Shown here in pieces: positions 36,876 to 45,636 of a stretch of DNA of 64,000 nucleotides. Source of the DNA: Acidobacteriota bacterium (lineage in GTDB: Bacteria; Acidobacteriota; Terriglobia; Bryobacterales; Bryobacteraceae); assembly GCA_017307505.1 (NCBI GenBank), contig JAFKEE010000022.1, positions 124,001 through 188,000 on the forward strand. The letters run 5' to 3'. The position numbers and the translations under genes were made by a program. How positions within the stretch are numbered: position 1 is the first letter of the stretch; every line of letters begins with the position of its first letter. The notes under the pieces are model-generated. The model made no database searches and had not been told where the DNA came from. It saw only the letters and a program-made list of their open reading frames with translations.

Positions 36876-37892
36876 ATGGCTCAAACTGATCCTTCGCTGG
36901 TTCTGGACCTCATAGACGCGTTCCGGCGCTCCAAGACAATGTTCACTGCCGTATCGCTCGGCATCTTCGACCAATTGCATCATTCCGCGGCCTCCGCCGC
37001 TGCCCTTGCGGTGGAGCTCAACCTGCACCCCGGCGCGCTAACCCGGTTGCTCGACGGCTGCGTCGGCCTGGGTTTGCTGACCAAATCCGGAGATTTGTAC
37101 TTTAACACGCAGGAGGCGGAAGTGTACCTGCTGAGAGACAGTCCCGATACTCTGAGCGGCTATATCCTCTATTCGGACCAGGTCCTGTTCCAGTTGTGGG
37201 GGCACCTGGACGATGCCGTCCGCGAAGGAACCCATCGCTGGGACCAGTGTTTTGGTGGGAAATCCGCGCTCTTCGACCACTTCTTCCGCACCCCGGAGGC
37301 CCGCCAGACGTTTCTTTCGGGCATGCATGGATTGGGGCAAATCGGTTCACCTGCCGTGGTCCGTATCTTTAACCTGAACCAGTTCCGGCAACTCGTCGAT
37401 CTGGGCGGCGCCACCGGCCATCTCTCCATCGCTGCCTGCGAGCGGTATGGCAACCTGCGCGCCACCGTCTTTGACCTGCCGGCAGTTGTGGAATCCGCCC
37501 GGCCCAATATCGCCGCCTCCCGAGCCGCTGACCGCATCTCCGTCGTCGCCGGCGACTTCTTCGCCGACCCGCTTCCTCCCGCCGACCTGTACGCTGTCAG
37601 CCGCATCCTCCACGATTGGTCAGAGGAGAAAATCCGCCGCCTGCTGGAAAAGATCCACGCTGCCCTCCCTTCTGGTGGGGCTCTTTTGATTGCTGAAACG
37701 CTCCTGGAGGAAGATGCCTCCGGACCCGTTTCCTCCCAGATGCAGTCCCTCAATATGCTGGTCTGCACGGAAGGCCGCGAACGCACCGCCTCGGAATACA
37801 AGTGGCTTCTGGAGTCCTGTGGTTTCCACCGCGTTGAAGCGCGCCGCACCGGGACGCCGCTTGACGCTGTGCTCGCATTCAAGAAAGAATAG
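36876..37892 (+). CDS. O-methyltransferase (acetylserotonin/hydroxyneurosporene OMT-like)
   Basis: 338-residue AdoMet-dependent enzyme of the Methyltransf_2 type. The N-terminal winged-helix dimerisation domain (about 1-100) contains LGIFDQLHHSAASAAALAVE. The catalytic domain has the AdoMet loop LVDLGGATGHLSIAACERY, ATVFDLPAVVESA, GDFFADPLPPADLYAVSRIL and the histidine-bearing HDWSEEKI, where His acts as base. The substrate is probably a small hydroxylated aromatic, but there are no neighbouring biosynthetic genes to say which. It is divergent from the kinase across 112 bases. Confidence 0.85.
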   Translation: MAQTDPSLVLDLIDAFRRSKTMFTAVSLGIFDQLHHSAASAAALAVELNLHPGALTRLLDGCVGLGLLTKSGDLYFNTQEAEVYLLRDSPDTLSGYILYSDQVLFQLWGHLDDAVREGTHRWDQCFGGKSALFDHFFRTPEARQTFLSGMHGLGQIGSPAVVRIFNLNQFRQLVDLGGATGHLSIAACERYGNLRATVFDLPAVVESARPNIAASRAADRISVVAGDFFADPLPPADLYAVSRILHDWSEEKIRRLLEKIHAALPSGGALLIAETLLEEDASGPVSSQMQSLNMLVCTEGRERTASEYKWLLESCGFHRVEARRTGTPLDAVLAFKKE

Positions 37893-37934
37893 CGGGCGGT
37901 GAGCGGGATTATTGTTTTCGCTCCCATTTCCGCC

Positions 37935-38864
37935 ATGACTTCCACTGCCGCAATTCATATAGATAAAACACCTTGGGGTGGTTGGCCCAACTGCTATCGC
38001 ATCAGCAACGGCGAAGTTGAAATGATCGTTACCGCCGATATCGGCCCGCGCATCATGCGCTTTGGCTTTTCCGGCGGTCAGAATCTCTTCTGGGTCCAGA
38101 AGGAGACGGAAGGCCAGAGTGGCGAGCCCGCCTGGGTGGCGCGTGGCGGGCACCGCATCTGGGTGGGACCCGAGGACATCCGCTACACCTATCCGCCGGA
38201 TAACTCACCCGTCCAGGTCGACTTAAAAGGCGATGTGCTGATCGCCACCCAGCCAGTCGAGAGCGAAACCCGGATTCAGAAACAGCTCGAGATCCACCTC
38301 GCCCCCAGTGGCACGCAAGCCACCATCATTCACCGGCTGACGAACCAGGGCAATATGTCCCTCCAGTACGCGGCTTGGGCGCTTTCGATGATGGCCCCCG
38401 GCGGGCATGGCGTCACCGGCTTCCCGCCGCGAGGCACCCATCCTGAGATGCTCCAGCCCACCAATCCTCTCATCATGTGGGCCTTCAGCGACCTGAGCGA
38501 TCCCCGCTGGATCTTCACAAAAAAGTACCTCATCCTGCGCAGCGAACCCGGCAACAAAACGCCAACCAAACTGGCGCATCACAACCCCAGGACCTTCGGC
38601 GCCTACTTTCTGAATGGGGAAATGTTCCTCAAACAATATAACGCCGCGCCGCGCGAGCAGCACCCTGACATGGGCTCCTCGTACGAGACCTTCACCAACG
38701 CCGATTTCCTGGAAATGGAAACACTTGGACCGCTTGTGCAGGTGGAGCCGGGCGGTACGCTCGAGCATGTCGAGCGCTGGTCGCTGCACCGGAATATGAC
38801 GCCCTCCGCCTGGACCGACGCCGAGTTGGATCGCATCCTATTGCCAGTCCTTGCATCCAAGTAG
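37935..38864 (+). CDS. DUF4380 domain-containing protein
   Basis: 309 residues from the ATG at 37935; a GTG at 37899 would add 12. The sequence fits the DUF4380 family, related to the galactose-mutarotase beta-sandwich fold: NGEVEMIVTADIGPRIMRFGF, GGHRIWVGPEDIRYTYPPDN and NADFLEMETLGPLVQVEPGG. The last is reminiscent of aldose-epimerase ends. The function is unknown; carbohydrate binding or epimerisation is an inference from fold resemblance. No signal peptide is seen. It follows the O-methyltransferase closely on the same strand. Confidence 0.7.
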   Translation: MTSTAAIHIDKTPWGGWPNCYRISNGEVEMIVTADIGPRIMRFGFSGGQNLFWVQKETEGQSGEPAWVARGGHRIWVGPEDIRYTYPPDNSPVQVDLKGDVLIATQPVESETRIQKQLEIHLAPSGTQATIIHRLTNQGNMSLQYAAWALSMMAPGGHGVTGFPPRGTHPEMLQPTNPLIMWAFSDLSDPRWIFTKKYLILRSEPGNKTPTKLAHHNPRTFGAYFLNGEMFLKQYNAAPREQHPDMGSSYETFTNADFLEMETLGPLVQVEPGGTLEHVERWSLHRNMTPSAWTDAELDRILLPVLASK

Positions 38865-38867
38865 GAA

Positions 38868-39494
38868 ATGACATTCCTCCGCGCTATCGGTGTGGCCAGT
38901 CTCCTGGCCGTTTCGTGTTTTGCTGAATTCAAGGTGCAGCCGGCCGGTGCTCCCCCCGCCGAGGCCTCCGCCGTCGCAGCGTCGCTCGTGAAAGACGGCG
39001 TCAAGGTGCTGAAGGAGGACGGCTCAGTCCTGCTGGAAATGTGGGTGGTCGCGGCCGAGCCAAAGGGCGGGGCAGCCGAGCAGAACACTACCTGGTCCAG
39101 CGTCGGCCACGGGTCCCTGCTGGGCATCGTCAAGTATCCCACCCGCGCCAGCGACCGCCGCGGCCAGACTATCAAACCCGGCACTTACACCATGCGGTAC
39201 AGCTACTTCCCCATGAATGGCGATCACCAGGGTGTGGCGCCGCAACGCGATTTCGCTGTTCTTTCTCCCATCGCCACCGATACAGACCCGGCCGCCAAGC
39301 CCGCCTTCGACGCCCTGGTGGAGATGAGCCGCAAGGCGTCGGGCACGCCCCACCCCCTCGTCTTGAGCATCTGGAAAGATGACGGCGGGATCACCCAGGG
39401 CATCGACGCCGCCGGCGAAACGGACCAGGTTCTCCATGTGAAGGTCGGCTCGACAACACTCTCGATCATCGTTGTCGGCAAGTACGAAGGCTGA
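38868..39494 (+). CDS. Secreted protein of unknown function
   Basis: 208 residues with a signal peptide (about 1-19, ending SCFA). The mature part is Ala/Gly/Val-rich with beta-type segments such as GTYTMRYSYFPMNGDH and HPLVLSIWKDDGG. A central IKPGTYTMRYSY resembles the motif of DUF2911-type periplasmic proteins like the one at 50412-50948, but I cannot place it in a family. The start follows the DUF4380 stop by 3 bases. Confidence 0.7.
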   Translation: MTFLRAIGVASLLAVSCFAEFKVQPAGAPPAEASAVAASLVKDGVKVLKEDGSVLLEMWVVAAEPKGGAAEQNTTWSSVGHGSLLGIVKYPTRASDRRGQTIKPGTYTMRYSYFPMNGDHQGVAPQRDFAVLSPIATDTDPAAKPAFDALVEMSRKASGTPHPLVLSIWKDDGGITQGIDAAGETDQVLHVKVGSTTLSIIVVGKYEG

Positions 39495-39498
39495 TTCT

Positions 39499-40485
39499 GT
39501 GATCTGGCTCGCGGTCGTAGTTCTGCTTTTACCGGCCGCGGGCCTCCTCTACCAGGCCATTGGGGTGCGCCGCGACGCAGCCCGCTTTCCGTGCCCGGGC
39601 CGTATCGTCAACGGCCTCCATATTCACCAGACCGGCAGCGGCGGACCCACGGTCATTCTCGAAGCGGGCATCGCAGCCAGTTCCGTGAGTTGGCGGCTGG
39701 TGCAGGAGCCGCTCAGCCGGGCGTTTACCGTCGCCAGCTATGATCGCGCCGGGCTCGCTTGGAGCCAGGCCCGCTCCGCTCCGCGGGCCATGCCCAATCT
39801 CGTTGCCGATCTGGACGAGTTCCTGGCAGCCACCCAACTGCCCGGCCCTTACATCCTGGTCGGCCATTCCTTCGGCGGACTCATTCTGCGCCACTTCGCT
39901 GCCGCACACCCGGAAAAGGTCCGCGGCCTTGTCCTGGTGGATCCGCTGGAACCCTTTGAGTGGTGCCCGCTCTCCCCGGCTCAGGCTAAGCGGCTGGCCA
40001 AAGGGGTGATGCTCTCCCGCCGCGGAGCATTCCTGGCCCGAATAGGCGTCGTCCGTTTCGCACTCGATCTCCTGCTGTCCGGCTCCCGAGCCATCCCGAA
40101 ATTGTTGGCGAAAGCTTCCAGCGGCCAAGGCAGCTCCGTCACAGACCGGCTCGTCGGGGAGGTTCGCAAACTTCCTTCCGACCTCTGGCCCATCATGTGC
40201 GCCCACTGGTGCCTACCCCGCTGCTTCCTCACCATGGCGGAATACCTGGAACGCCTGCCGGACACCTGCGGCCTGCCTCTGGATTCCGCGCCGCTGCGGT
40301 CCATCCCCGTCGTCGTGATCTCCGGCGGAAAAATTGACCCCAAGGTCCAGGACGGCCACCGTGAGACAGCCGCCCTTTCCACTCTCGGCAGCCACGTGAT
40401 CGCCCCCTCCAGCGGACATTGGGTCCAGCTTGACGCGCCGGAACTTGTGATGGCGGGCGTCAAAACCGTAGCTGAACTGTCATAA
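39499..40485 (+). CDS. Alpha/beta hydrolase
   Basis: 328 residues from a GTG 4 bases after the preceding stop. An N-terminal hydrophobic stretch VIWLAVVVLLLPAAGLLYQ is a signal anchor. The hydrolase core has the oxyanion strand GGPTVILEAGIAASSVSW, SYDRAGLAWS, and the nucleophile elbow VGHSFGGLILRHFA. The acid is likely in GGKIDPKVQ and the catalytic histidine in PSSGHWVQLDAPE. Esterase, lipase or haloperoxidase-like activity cannot be told apart. An upstream in-frame ATG (39472) lies within the previous gene and is less likely. Confidence 0.83.
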   Translation: MIWLAVVVLLLPAAGLLYQAIGVRRDAARFPCPGRIVNGLHIHQTGSGGPTVILEAGIAASSVSWRLVQEPLSRAFTVASYDRAGLAWSQARSAPRAMPNLVADLDEFLAATQLPGPYILVGHSFGGLILRHFAAAHPEKVRGLVLVDPLEPFEWCPLSPAQAKRLAKGVMLSRRGAFLARIGVVRFALDLLLSGSRAIPKLLAKASSGQGSSVTDRLVGEVRKLPSDLWPIMCAHWCLPRCFLTMAEYLERLPDTCGLPLDSAPLRSIPVVVISGGKIDPKVQDGHRETAALSTLGSHVIAPSSGHWVQLDAPELVMAGVKTVAELS

Positions 40486-40496
40486 TTGGAGTTGCC

Positions 40497-42053
40497 GTGA
40501 CGTTACGAACAGGCAACCCAGCAAAGATCGGCAGGCGTGGGTTCTTTGGCCGCGCCGGAGCCCTGGCCGCCTTGGGCGGAAGCCTCGAGGCCCTCCACTC
40601 AGCCCAGCTCAAGCCGGGCGCCCGGCCCAGGAACATCATCTGGATGGTGGCCGACGGTATGAGTCCCAGCGTGCTGCCCCTCGCTGACCACTTCTCTCAG
40701 CTCATCCGCGGCAAAGGCCTGCTCTGGCAGGCTTTGCTCCACCGCCCTGAAGCCCAGCGCGGCCTGATGGACATGGCCTCGCTCGATTCACTGGTTACCG
40801 ACTCTTCGTCCGCCTCGTCCTCCTGGGGCTCCGGTTCGCGCATCTTCAACGGCTCGGTAAACGTCCTGCCCGACGGCACGGAGCTCACACCGATTGCCGA
40901 GATCGCCCGGGACAAGCGCAAACGGGTCGGCCTGGTGACCACCGCCACGGTCACGCATGCCACCCCGGCGGGCTTCACTGCCGCGGTAAAACACCGCGAC
41001 GACGAGCATCTCATCGCCGAACAGTATCTCGATCGCGCCGACGTCATCCTCGGCGGTGGACGCCGCTTCTTTGACGCCAATGCCCGCGCCGACAAGCGCG
41101 ACATGGTCGCTGCCTTCCGCAAGGCTGGCTACAGCTACGCCGCCACCCGCGACGAACTCAAACCCCTGCACAACTCACGCCTGCTCGGCCTCTTCAGCGC
41201 CAGCCATCTGCCTTACTCCATCGACCGCCGCGCCGACAAGGCGGCGCAGGAACTGGTGCCGACCCTCTCTGAGATGACATCAGTCGCCCTGGCTGCTCTC
41301 AACACTTCGTCGAATGGGTTCCTGCTTCAGGTGGAAGGCGCGCGCGTCGACCATGCCGCTCACGCCAACGATGCGGCCGCCATGCTGTGGGACATGCTCG
41401 CCTTCGACGAAGCCCTTGAAACCGTACTCCAGTTCACTGAGAAGCACCCCGAAACCCTCGTTGTCGCCACCAGCGATCACGGCAATTCCAACCCGGGGCT
41501 GGTGGGCATGGGCTACGAGTATAAGGACAGCAGCCAGTGCTTCGAGCGCCTTTCGCGCATCAACAGCTCGTTCTACGCAATCTCCCCCCGTCTGGGCGGC
41601 GCTGCGGAGTACTCAATGAAGACCCCGGTTGCCACCACGCCCGCCGCCCCCATTCCGACCCCGGAACGGGTCCAGGAACTGGCCCGCTATCATTTCGGGT
41701 TTGAACTGGCGCCCGATGAAATCGAGATTCTCCGGAAGTCGGGCAGCGGGACAAAGAAGCTCAGCATGAACCGGCAGCTCGACACAATGTCCGGACTCAT
41801 GGGCCAGGTGGTGGGCAATCACACGGGAATCGGTTGGACAGGATCTACTCATACCTCCGACTACACCCTGTTGACGGCTCTCGGCCCCGGCGCGGAACGC
41901 TTCTCCGGCTTTGTCCGCAATACCGAGATCTTCCCGCATCTCACCGCATTGATGGACACTCAGTTTAAAAACCCGTCCATGGATGCGGACAAGGCCCGCC
42001 AATTCAAGGATTCCGCCGGGATCTTCCGGCGCCGCCGGCCCGACTGGGCCTGA
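40497..42053 (+). CDS. Secreted alkaline phosphatase
   Basis: 518-residue PhoA-superfamily phosphomonoesterase. The leader IGRRGFFGRAGALAALGG has a twin-arginine pattern. The metal and nucleophile motifs are MVADGMSPS (Asp53) and VTDSSSASSSWGSG with the phospho-serine Ser103, equal to DSAAS of E. coli. The rest fit the family: VTTATVTHATPAGFTA, LQVEGARVDHAAHAND, SDHGNSNPG and the late histidine in HTSDYT. A GTG start sits 11 bases after the hydrolase gene. It probably scavenges phosphate outside the cytoplasm. Confidence 0.88.
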   Translation: MTLRTGNPAKIGRRGFFGRAGALAALGGSLEALHSAQLKPGARPRNIIWMVADGMSPSVLPLADHFSQLIRGKGLLWQALLHRPEAQRGLMDMASLDSLVTDSSSASSSWGSGSRIFNGSVNVLPDGTELTPIAEIARDKRKRVGLVTTATVTHATPAGFTAAVKHRDDEHLIAEQYLDRADVILGGGRRFFDANARADKRDMVAAFRKAGYSYAATRDELKPLHNSRLLGLFSASHLPYSIDRRADKAAQELVPTLSEMTSVALAALNTSSNGFLLQVEGARVDHAAHANDAAAMLWDMLAFDEALETVLQFTEKHPETLVVATSDHGNSNPGLVGMGYEYKDSSQCFERLSRINSSFYAISPRLGGAAEYSMKTPVATTPAAPIPTPERVQELARYHFGFELAPDEIEILRKSGSGTKKLSMNRQLDTMSGLMGQVVGNHTGIGWTGSTHTSDYTLLTALGPGAERFSGFVRNTEIFPHLTALMDTQFKNPSMDADKARQFKDSAGIFRRRRPDWA

Positions 42054-42122
42054 GCGCCTTCACGGCGAATTCGGGCAAGGACGGACCAGCCCCACGCAGA
42101 GGCCCGTCCCAACAACGGATAC

Positions 42123-42731
42123 TCAGGCTGACTGGTCTGAGAGCACACTCTCCAACACATCGGTAAGCTTCGACATCGGATTGTTGCCCGCCTGTGTCTC
42201 CATCAGAGCCAGCATCTCTTTGTATGACTCCAGCACCGTATTCGTCGCCGAATCCGTGCTGTCCGTACTGTCGGTCGAACTGCTGTCATCCTCATCCGTC
42301 GAGTTTGTGCTGCTGGTGCTCGAATCGGTTGGCGGTGGTCCGGGAGGCGGTCCACCACCGGGATGCGGTCCACCATGGCCTTTCATTCCGCCAGGTGGCC
42401 GAAGGTCCGGCATGCTGCCCGTTTCCGCAGCGGACGAAAACTTCTGGGCGAGCTCGGTCAGCTTCGTCGCCTTCTCGGAATCGCCGCTCTCACTGGCCGA
42501 CGCCGCGGCTTCCTTTAATTTGTCCGCAATCGTTGAGGCGGCTTCCTTGAATCTGTCCGGATCGGACTGTTGCAGCTCACTCAACCGGGCCATCAGGCTG
42601 CCCAGCTTTGACACCCTGGCCGGCGGATCCGACGATACCCCCGATGTTCCGGAAGGATTCGACGTCCGCGTTTTAAGTATGCTTTCCAGCGAGTTTGCGG
42701 AAAGCGAACTGTTGATAGCGTTCACAGACAT
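42123..42731 (-). CDS. Low-complexity protein of unknown function
   Basis: 202 residues without a signal peptide. The first half has polar helices, with LGSLMARLSELQQSDPDRF and IADKLKEAAASASESGDSEK. The middle is a Gly/Pro/His run (GGMKGHGGPHPGGGPPPGPP) and then a Ser/Thr/Asp-rich stretch with repeated STDST units. The end is again helical (YKEMLALMETQAG). Composition argues for a disordered linker between two helical parts. AAGG-type ribosome site about 6 bases before the ATG. No family was recognised. A frame on the other strand exists but looks like a shadow. Confidence 0.6.
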   Translation of the reverse strand: MSVNAINSSLSANSLESILKTRTSNPSGTSGVSSDPPARVSKLGSLMARLSELQQSDPDRFKEAASTIADKLKEAAASASESGDSEKATKLTELAQKFSSAAETGSMPDLRPPGGMKGHGGPHPGGGPPPGPPPTDSSTSSTNSTDEDDSSSTDSTDSTDSATNTVLESYKEMLALMETQAGNNPMSKLTDVLESVLSDQSA

Positions 42732-42846
42732 ACTGCCCTTACCATCGACCGCCCACCGCTGTGCTTGAGTGGCCGGGCTGTAAAGAAGGGTTAAGTCGAT
42801 GAGGATGCAAATATCCGAATAATTGGCAATTCTGCCGCCGGGAAAA

Positions 42847-43488
42847 CTACGCGAACGCCGCCGTCATGCCCGGCCAGCCCGAGTGGATGCGCGGGCCCAC
42901 CTCCTGCTCGCTCAGGATCCGGGCCTCGGCCACCAGCATCTCGCGCCAGCGCGCTTCCGCCACGGCCGGCCTGGCAATCTTCCGGGCCAGCTTCAGGAAT
43001 ACCCGGTAATGCCCTGACTCGGACGCGTACAGCGCTTTGTAGAACTCCGCCAGTTCTTTATCGTCCGAAGCCTCGGCCAAAGCCAGGAAACGCTCGCACG
43101 ACCGTACCTCGATCAGCGCCGAAATCAACAGCCGGTCCAGCAGTTCCGTTGCCTCGCCCTTGCGCACCATCAGCCGCAGTGAGTTGGCGTAAGGATTCTT
43201 GTGGACCCGCTCCAGCCGCCCGCCGCGCCGCAGCAGGATCCGGGTCACCTGCGCCAGGTGCGCGGTTTCGTCCCGGGCCACACCGGTCATGGTCTCCACC
43301 CACCCGTCCAGCCAGTCGTTTGGCCACCGTGTGAGCAGTTCCAGCGCATTGGTGGCTGCCTTCTTCTCGAGAAAGGCGTGATCCACCAGCAGCCGCATCG
43401 GCTCCGCCAGCACGGAGTGCGCCCACTCCACCGGCGTCCGCGACAGCAGCGGCATCTCCTCAATTGCAGCCAGTTCCGATTTCCTCAC
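42847..43488 (-). CDS. miaE: MiaE-like tRNA-(ms2io6A)-hydroxylase
   Basis: Non-heme di-iron monooxygenase of ferritin-like fold that hydroxylates 2-methylthio-N6-isopentenyladenosine in tRNA. The 213-residue sequence carries the MiaE pattern: LLVDHAFLEKKAATNALELL, VARDETAHLAQV with an ExxH pair, ELLDRLLISALIEVRSCERF, and YASESGHYRVFLKLA with the second ExxH-type pair. The miaA and miaB genes that make its substrate are not in the window. It is followed on the same strand by the serine acetyltransferase gene. Confidence 0.85.
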   Translation of the reverse strand: MRKSELAAIEEMPLLSRTPVEWAHSVLAEPMRLLVDHAFLEKKAATNALELLTRWPNDWLDGWVETMTGVARDETAHLAQVTRILLRRGGRLERVHKNPYANSLRLMVRKGEATELLDRLLISALIEVRSCERFLALAEASDDKELAEFYKALYASESGHYRVFLKLARKIARPAVAEARWREMLVAEARILSEQEVGPRIHSGWPGMTAAFA

Positions 43489-43529
43489 AGATCCAAATTA
43501 GCGCGTTGCCGCCAGCCGGGCCTTGCCGC

Positions 43530-44531
43530 TCAGATCTGGAAGTCGAGTTCATACGACCCGCTGGGCCGTTTCTGGATCACTTTGGCCTCCGCGGCCTCCT
43601 GGATCACCAGAGAATAAGGCGGAACGCTGCTGGTGACAAAGACGCTGGCACCAATCGTGCTGCCCGCGCCGATCACCGTGTCGCCGCCCATGATCGTGGC
43701 GCCCGCGTAAATGGTCACCTTGTCCTGTATGGTGGGATGGCGTTTGTGGCCGCGCAACGCCTGTCCGGCGGCCAGCGATTTCGCCACCAGGCCAACGCCC
43801 TGATACATCTTCACGTGATTGCCGATCACCGACGTCTCGCCGATTACCGTGCCCGTGCAGTGATCCACAAAGAAATGCGTGCCGATACGCGCGCCCGGGT
43901 GCAGATCCATGCCGGTCCGGGAGTGCGCCCACTCCGTCATGATGCGCGGGATCAGCGGGACATTGTCCAGGTAGAGTTCATGCGCCAGTCGTTGCGCCGC
44001 GATGGCCTCCACGAAAGGATAGGCGACAATCACCTCTTCCTTGCTCAATGCCGCCGGATCGCCCTCGTACGCCGCCTCGATATCCGTCTGCAGCAACTCT
44101 CTCACTTGTGGCAGGTTGCCAAGAAACTTCAGCGTCAGCCGGTGCGCCGCCTCTTTCAGGTTTTCCTTTTCCAGTTCCTTCGGAGGGCTGTATTCCAGAC
44201 TCTTATAAATCTCGTTCTCCAGCCTGCGCAGCACACTGCCGACGAGTTCCAGCGTCTCGGAGTGGATCTCCGACGAGTGGATCAGGAATTCATCGAAGAA
44301 CCCGGGAAACAGCAACCGCAGCAGGTCCACCGTGATCTCGGCGATCGCGTTCTTCGACGGCAGGTTCTTGCCGTCGATGTGATTGATGCCTCCGCAGCAG
44401 TTGTAGGAACCAATCAGGCGTTCTGTCAGGTCTTCCAGCGTAGTCTCCACCGCCGAAGTATCCCAGCCGCGGTGTCGCGGCTGCAACCCCTTGGCGGATG
44501 CGAGGAACTCCGGGCATGTCGGTTGCGGCAT
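43530..44531 (-). CDS. cysE: Serine O-acetyltransferase
   Basis: Makes O-acetylserine for cysteine synthesis. 333 residues from the ATG at 44531; the frame is open further upstream but would run across the divergent lactamase gene. The N-terminal helical part (about 30-190) is followed by the left-handed beta-helix with hexapeptide repeats: MDLHPGARIGTHFFVDHCTG, VIGETSVIGNHVKMYQGVGL, KVTIYAGATIMGGDTVIGAG. The catalytic His-Asp pair is expected in FFVDHCTG. It resembles the longer EpsC/CysE forms. O-acetylserine sulfhydrylase is not nearby. Confidence 0.9.
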   Translation of the reverse strand: MPQPTCPEFLASAKGLQPRHRGWDTSAVETTLEDLTERLIGSYNCCGGINHIDGKNLPSKNAIAEITVDLLRLLFPGFFDEFLIHSSEIHSETLELVGSVLRRLENEIYKSLEYSPPKELEKENLKEAAHRLTLKFLGNLPQVRELLQTDIEAAYEGDPAALSKEEVIVAYPFVEAIAAQRLAHELYLDNVPLIPRIMTEWAHSRTGMDLHPGARIGTHFFVDHCTGTVIGETSVIGNHVKMYQGVGLVAKSLAAGQALRGHKRHPTIQDKVTIYAGATIMGGDTVIGAGSTIGASVFVTSSVPPYSLVIQEAAEAKVIQKRPSGSYELDFQI

Positions 44532-44702
44532 ACCTAGTAGTGATTCACCCGGTGGCGCCGAAGTCTCAAGGATCTGCGCCCGCGATGTCCGGAAGATTGC
44601 GGGCAAGCCCCGGACCGGGCCTGTGTTTGCCGGTGTAACATGAACCCCCGGCCGGCCCCGCGCGCCACCATCCCACCGCCCGGCCGCGCGATACTGGCAC
44701 TC

Positions 44703-45533
44703 ATGCGCTTTTTGCTCACCGCACTCCTGTTCCTGCCTCTCCTCCTGGCCGATCAGAACCCCGGCTGGAAGAAACCCTTCCCGGCTCACCGCATCGCCGG
44801 CAACATCTACTATGTCGGAACAGAAGATCTGGCCTGCTTTCTCATCACCAATCCCGAAGGCCACATCCTCATCAATACAGGGCTCGCCGACTCCACTCCA
44901 CTCCTGAATCAGAGCATCGAGAAGCTCGGCTTCCATCTGAAAGACGTCAAAATCCTGCTGAACATGCAGGCCCACTTTGACCACGTCGCAGCCATGGAAG
45001 AGGTTCGCAAACTCTCCGGCGCCAAGGTGTACGCCACTGAGGCCGACGCCCCCATCATGGAGGACGGCGGCCATAGCGATCCCGCCTTCGGCCCGGAAGC
45101 CTACTTCGCGCCCATCCATGTCGACCGCCGCCTCAAAGACGGCGAGGTCATCAGACTCGGAGCCACCGCCCTCACCGTCGTTTCAACGCCGGGCCACTCC
45201 AAGGGCAGCGTGAGCTACACCATGACCGTCGAAGATAACGGCCGCAAACGCGCCGTGGCCTTCGCCAACATGGGCACCGTGGTCATGCCGCTGCTCGGCA
45301 ATCCGAAATATCCCAACATCGCGGCCGACCTCGAGAAGTCCTTTGCCCGCCAGCAGCAACTGAAGCCGGATATCTGGGTGGCTGCCCATGCCTCGCAGTA
45401 CGACATGGAGAAGAAGATGAAAGCCGGCTCGTTTGTCGATCCTCAGGGCTACAAGGCCGCCATCGACCAGTACGAGAAGAGCTTCCGCCAGCAACTCGCC
45501 CAGGCCAAAGCCAAGGCCGGCGCGGCCCGCTGA
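44703..45533 (+). CDS. Subclass B3 metallo-beta-lactamase, GOB-like
   Basis: 276-residue secreted zinc hydrolase; signal peptide at about 1-16 from the ATG at 44703. The zinc-site motif reads NMQAHFDHV: Gln89-x-His91-x-Asp93-His94, then His165 in STPGHSKGSVSYT and His229 in VAAHASQYD. Most B3 enzymes have HxHxDH; a glutamine at the first position is the known variant of GOB enzymes, which this sequence also resembles in LINTGLADS and GAKVYATEADAPIMEDGG. Beta-lactam hydrolysis is likely but unproven. An upstream ATG (44640) would add a Pro-rich lead and is rejected. It is divergent from cysE. Confidence 0.85.
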   Translation: MRFLLTALLFLPLLLADQNPGWKKPFPAHRIAGNIYYVGTEDLACFLITNPEGHILINTGLADSTPLLNQSIEKLGFHLKDVKILLNMQAHFDHVAAMEEVRKLSGAKVYATEADAPIMEDGGHSDPAFGPEAYFAPIHVDRRLKDGEVIRLGATALTVVSTPGHSKGSVSYTMTVEDNGRKRAVAFANMGTVVMPLLGNPKYPNIAADLEKSFARQQQLKPDIWVAAHASQYDMEKKMKAGSFVDPQGYKAAIDQYEKSFRQQLAQAKAKAGAAR

Positions 45534-45590
45534 CGCCCACCACCGGCCCGAGCCGCAGCTGCATCGACCCGGCGGCTGCGGCATCGCCGG

Positions 45591-45608
45591 ATACCAACCG
45601 GTTTGTAC
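45591..45608. promoter_or_regulatory. Operator-like palindrome, copy 2
   Basis: ATACCAACCGGTTTGTAC has a near-perfect palindromic core (AACCGGTT). It agrees at 15 of 18 positions with a site over the tetR start codon (46271-46288). It sits in the short gap between the 3' ends of the lactamase and tetR genes, where no promoter is expected. Confidence 0.4.
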
Positions 45609-45636
45609 GGCACGCCGCCTGCTCCGTCGAATGGGC

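Noticed and set aside
41983-42768. Plus-strand frame of 261 codons opposite the low-complexity protein
   Set aside because: It starts inside the phosphatase gene in another frame, and the opposing frame has a better ribosome site and composition.
44532-45119. Upstream extension of the serine acetyltransferase frame to 529 residues
   Set aside because: The extra part is antisense to the metallo-beta-lactamase gene and unlike any acetyltransferase. The ATG at 44531 gives the family's normal start.
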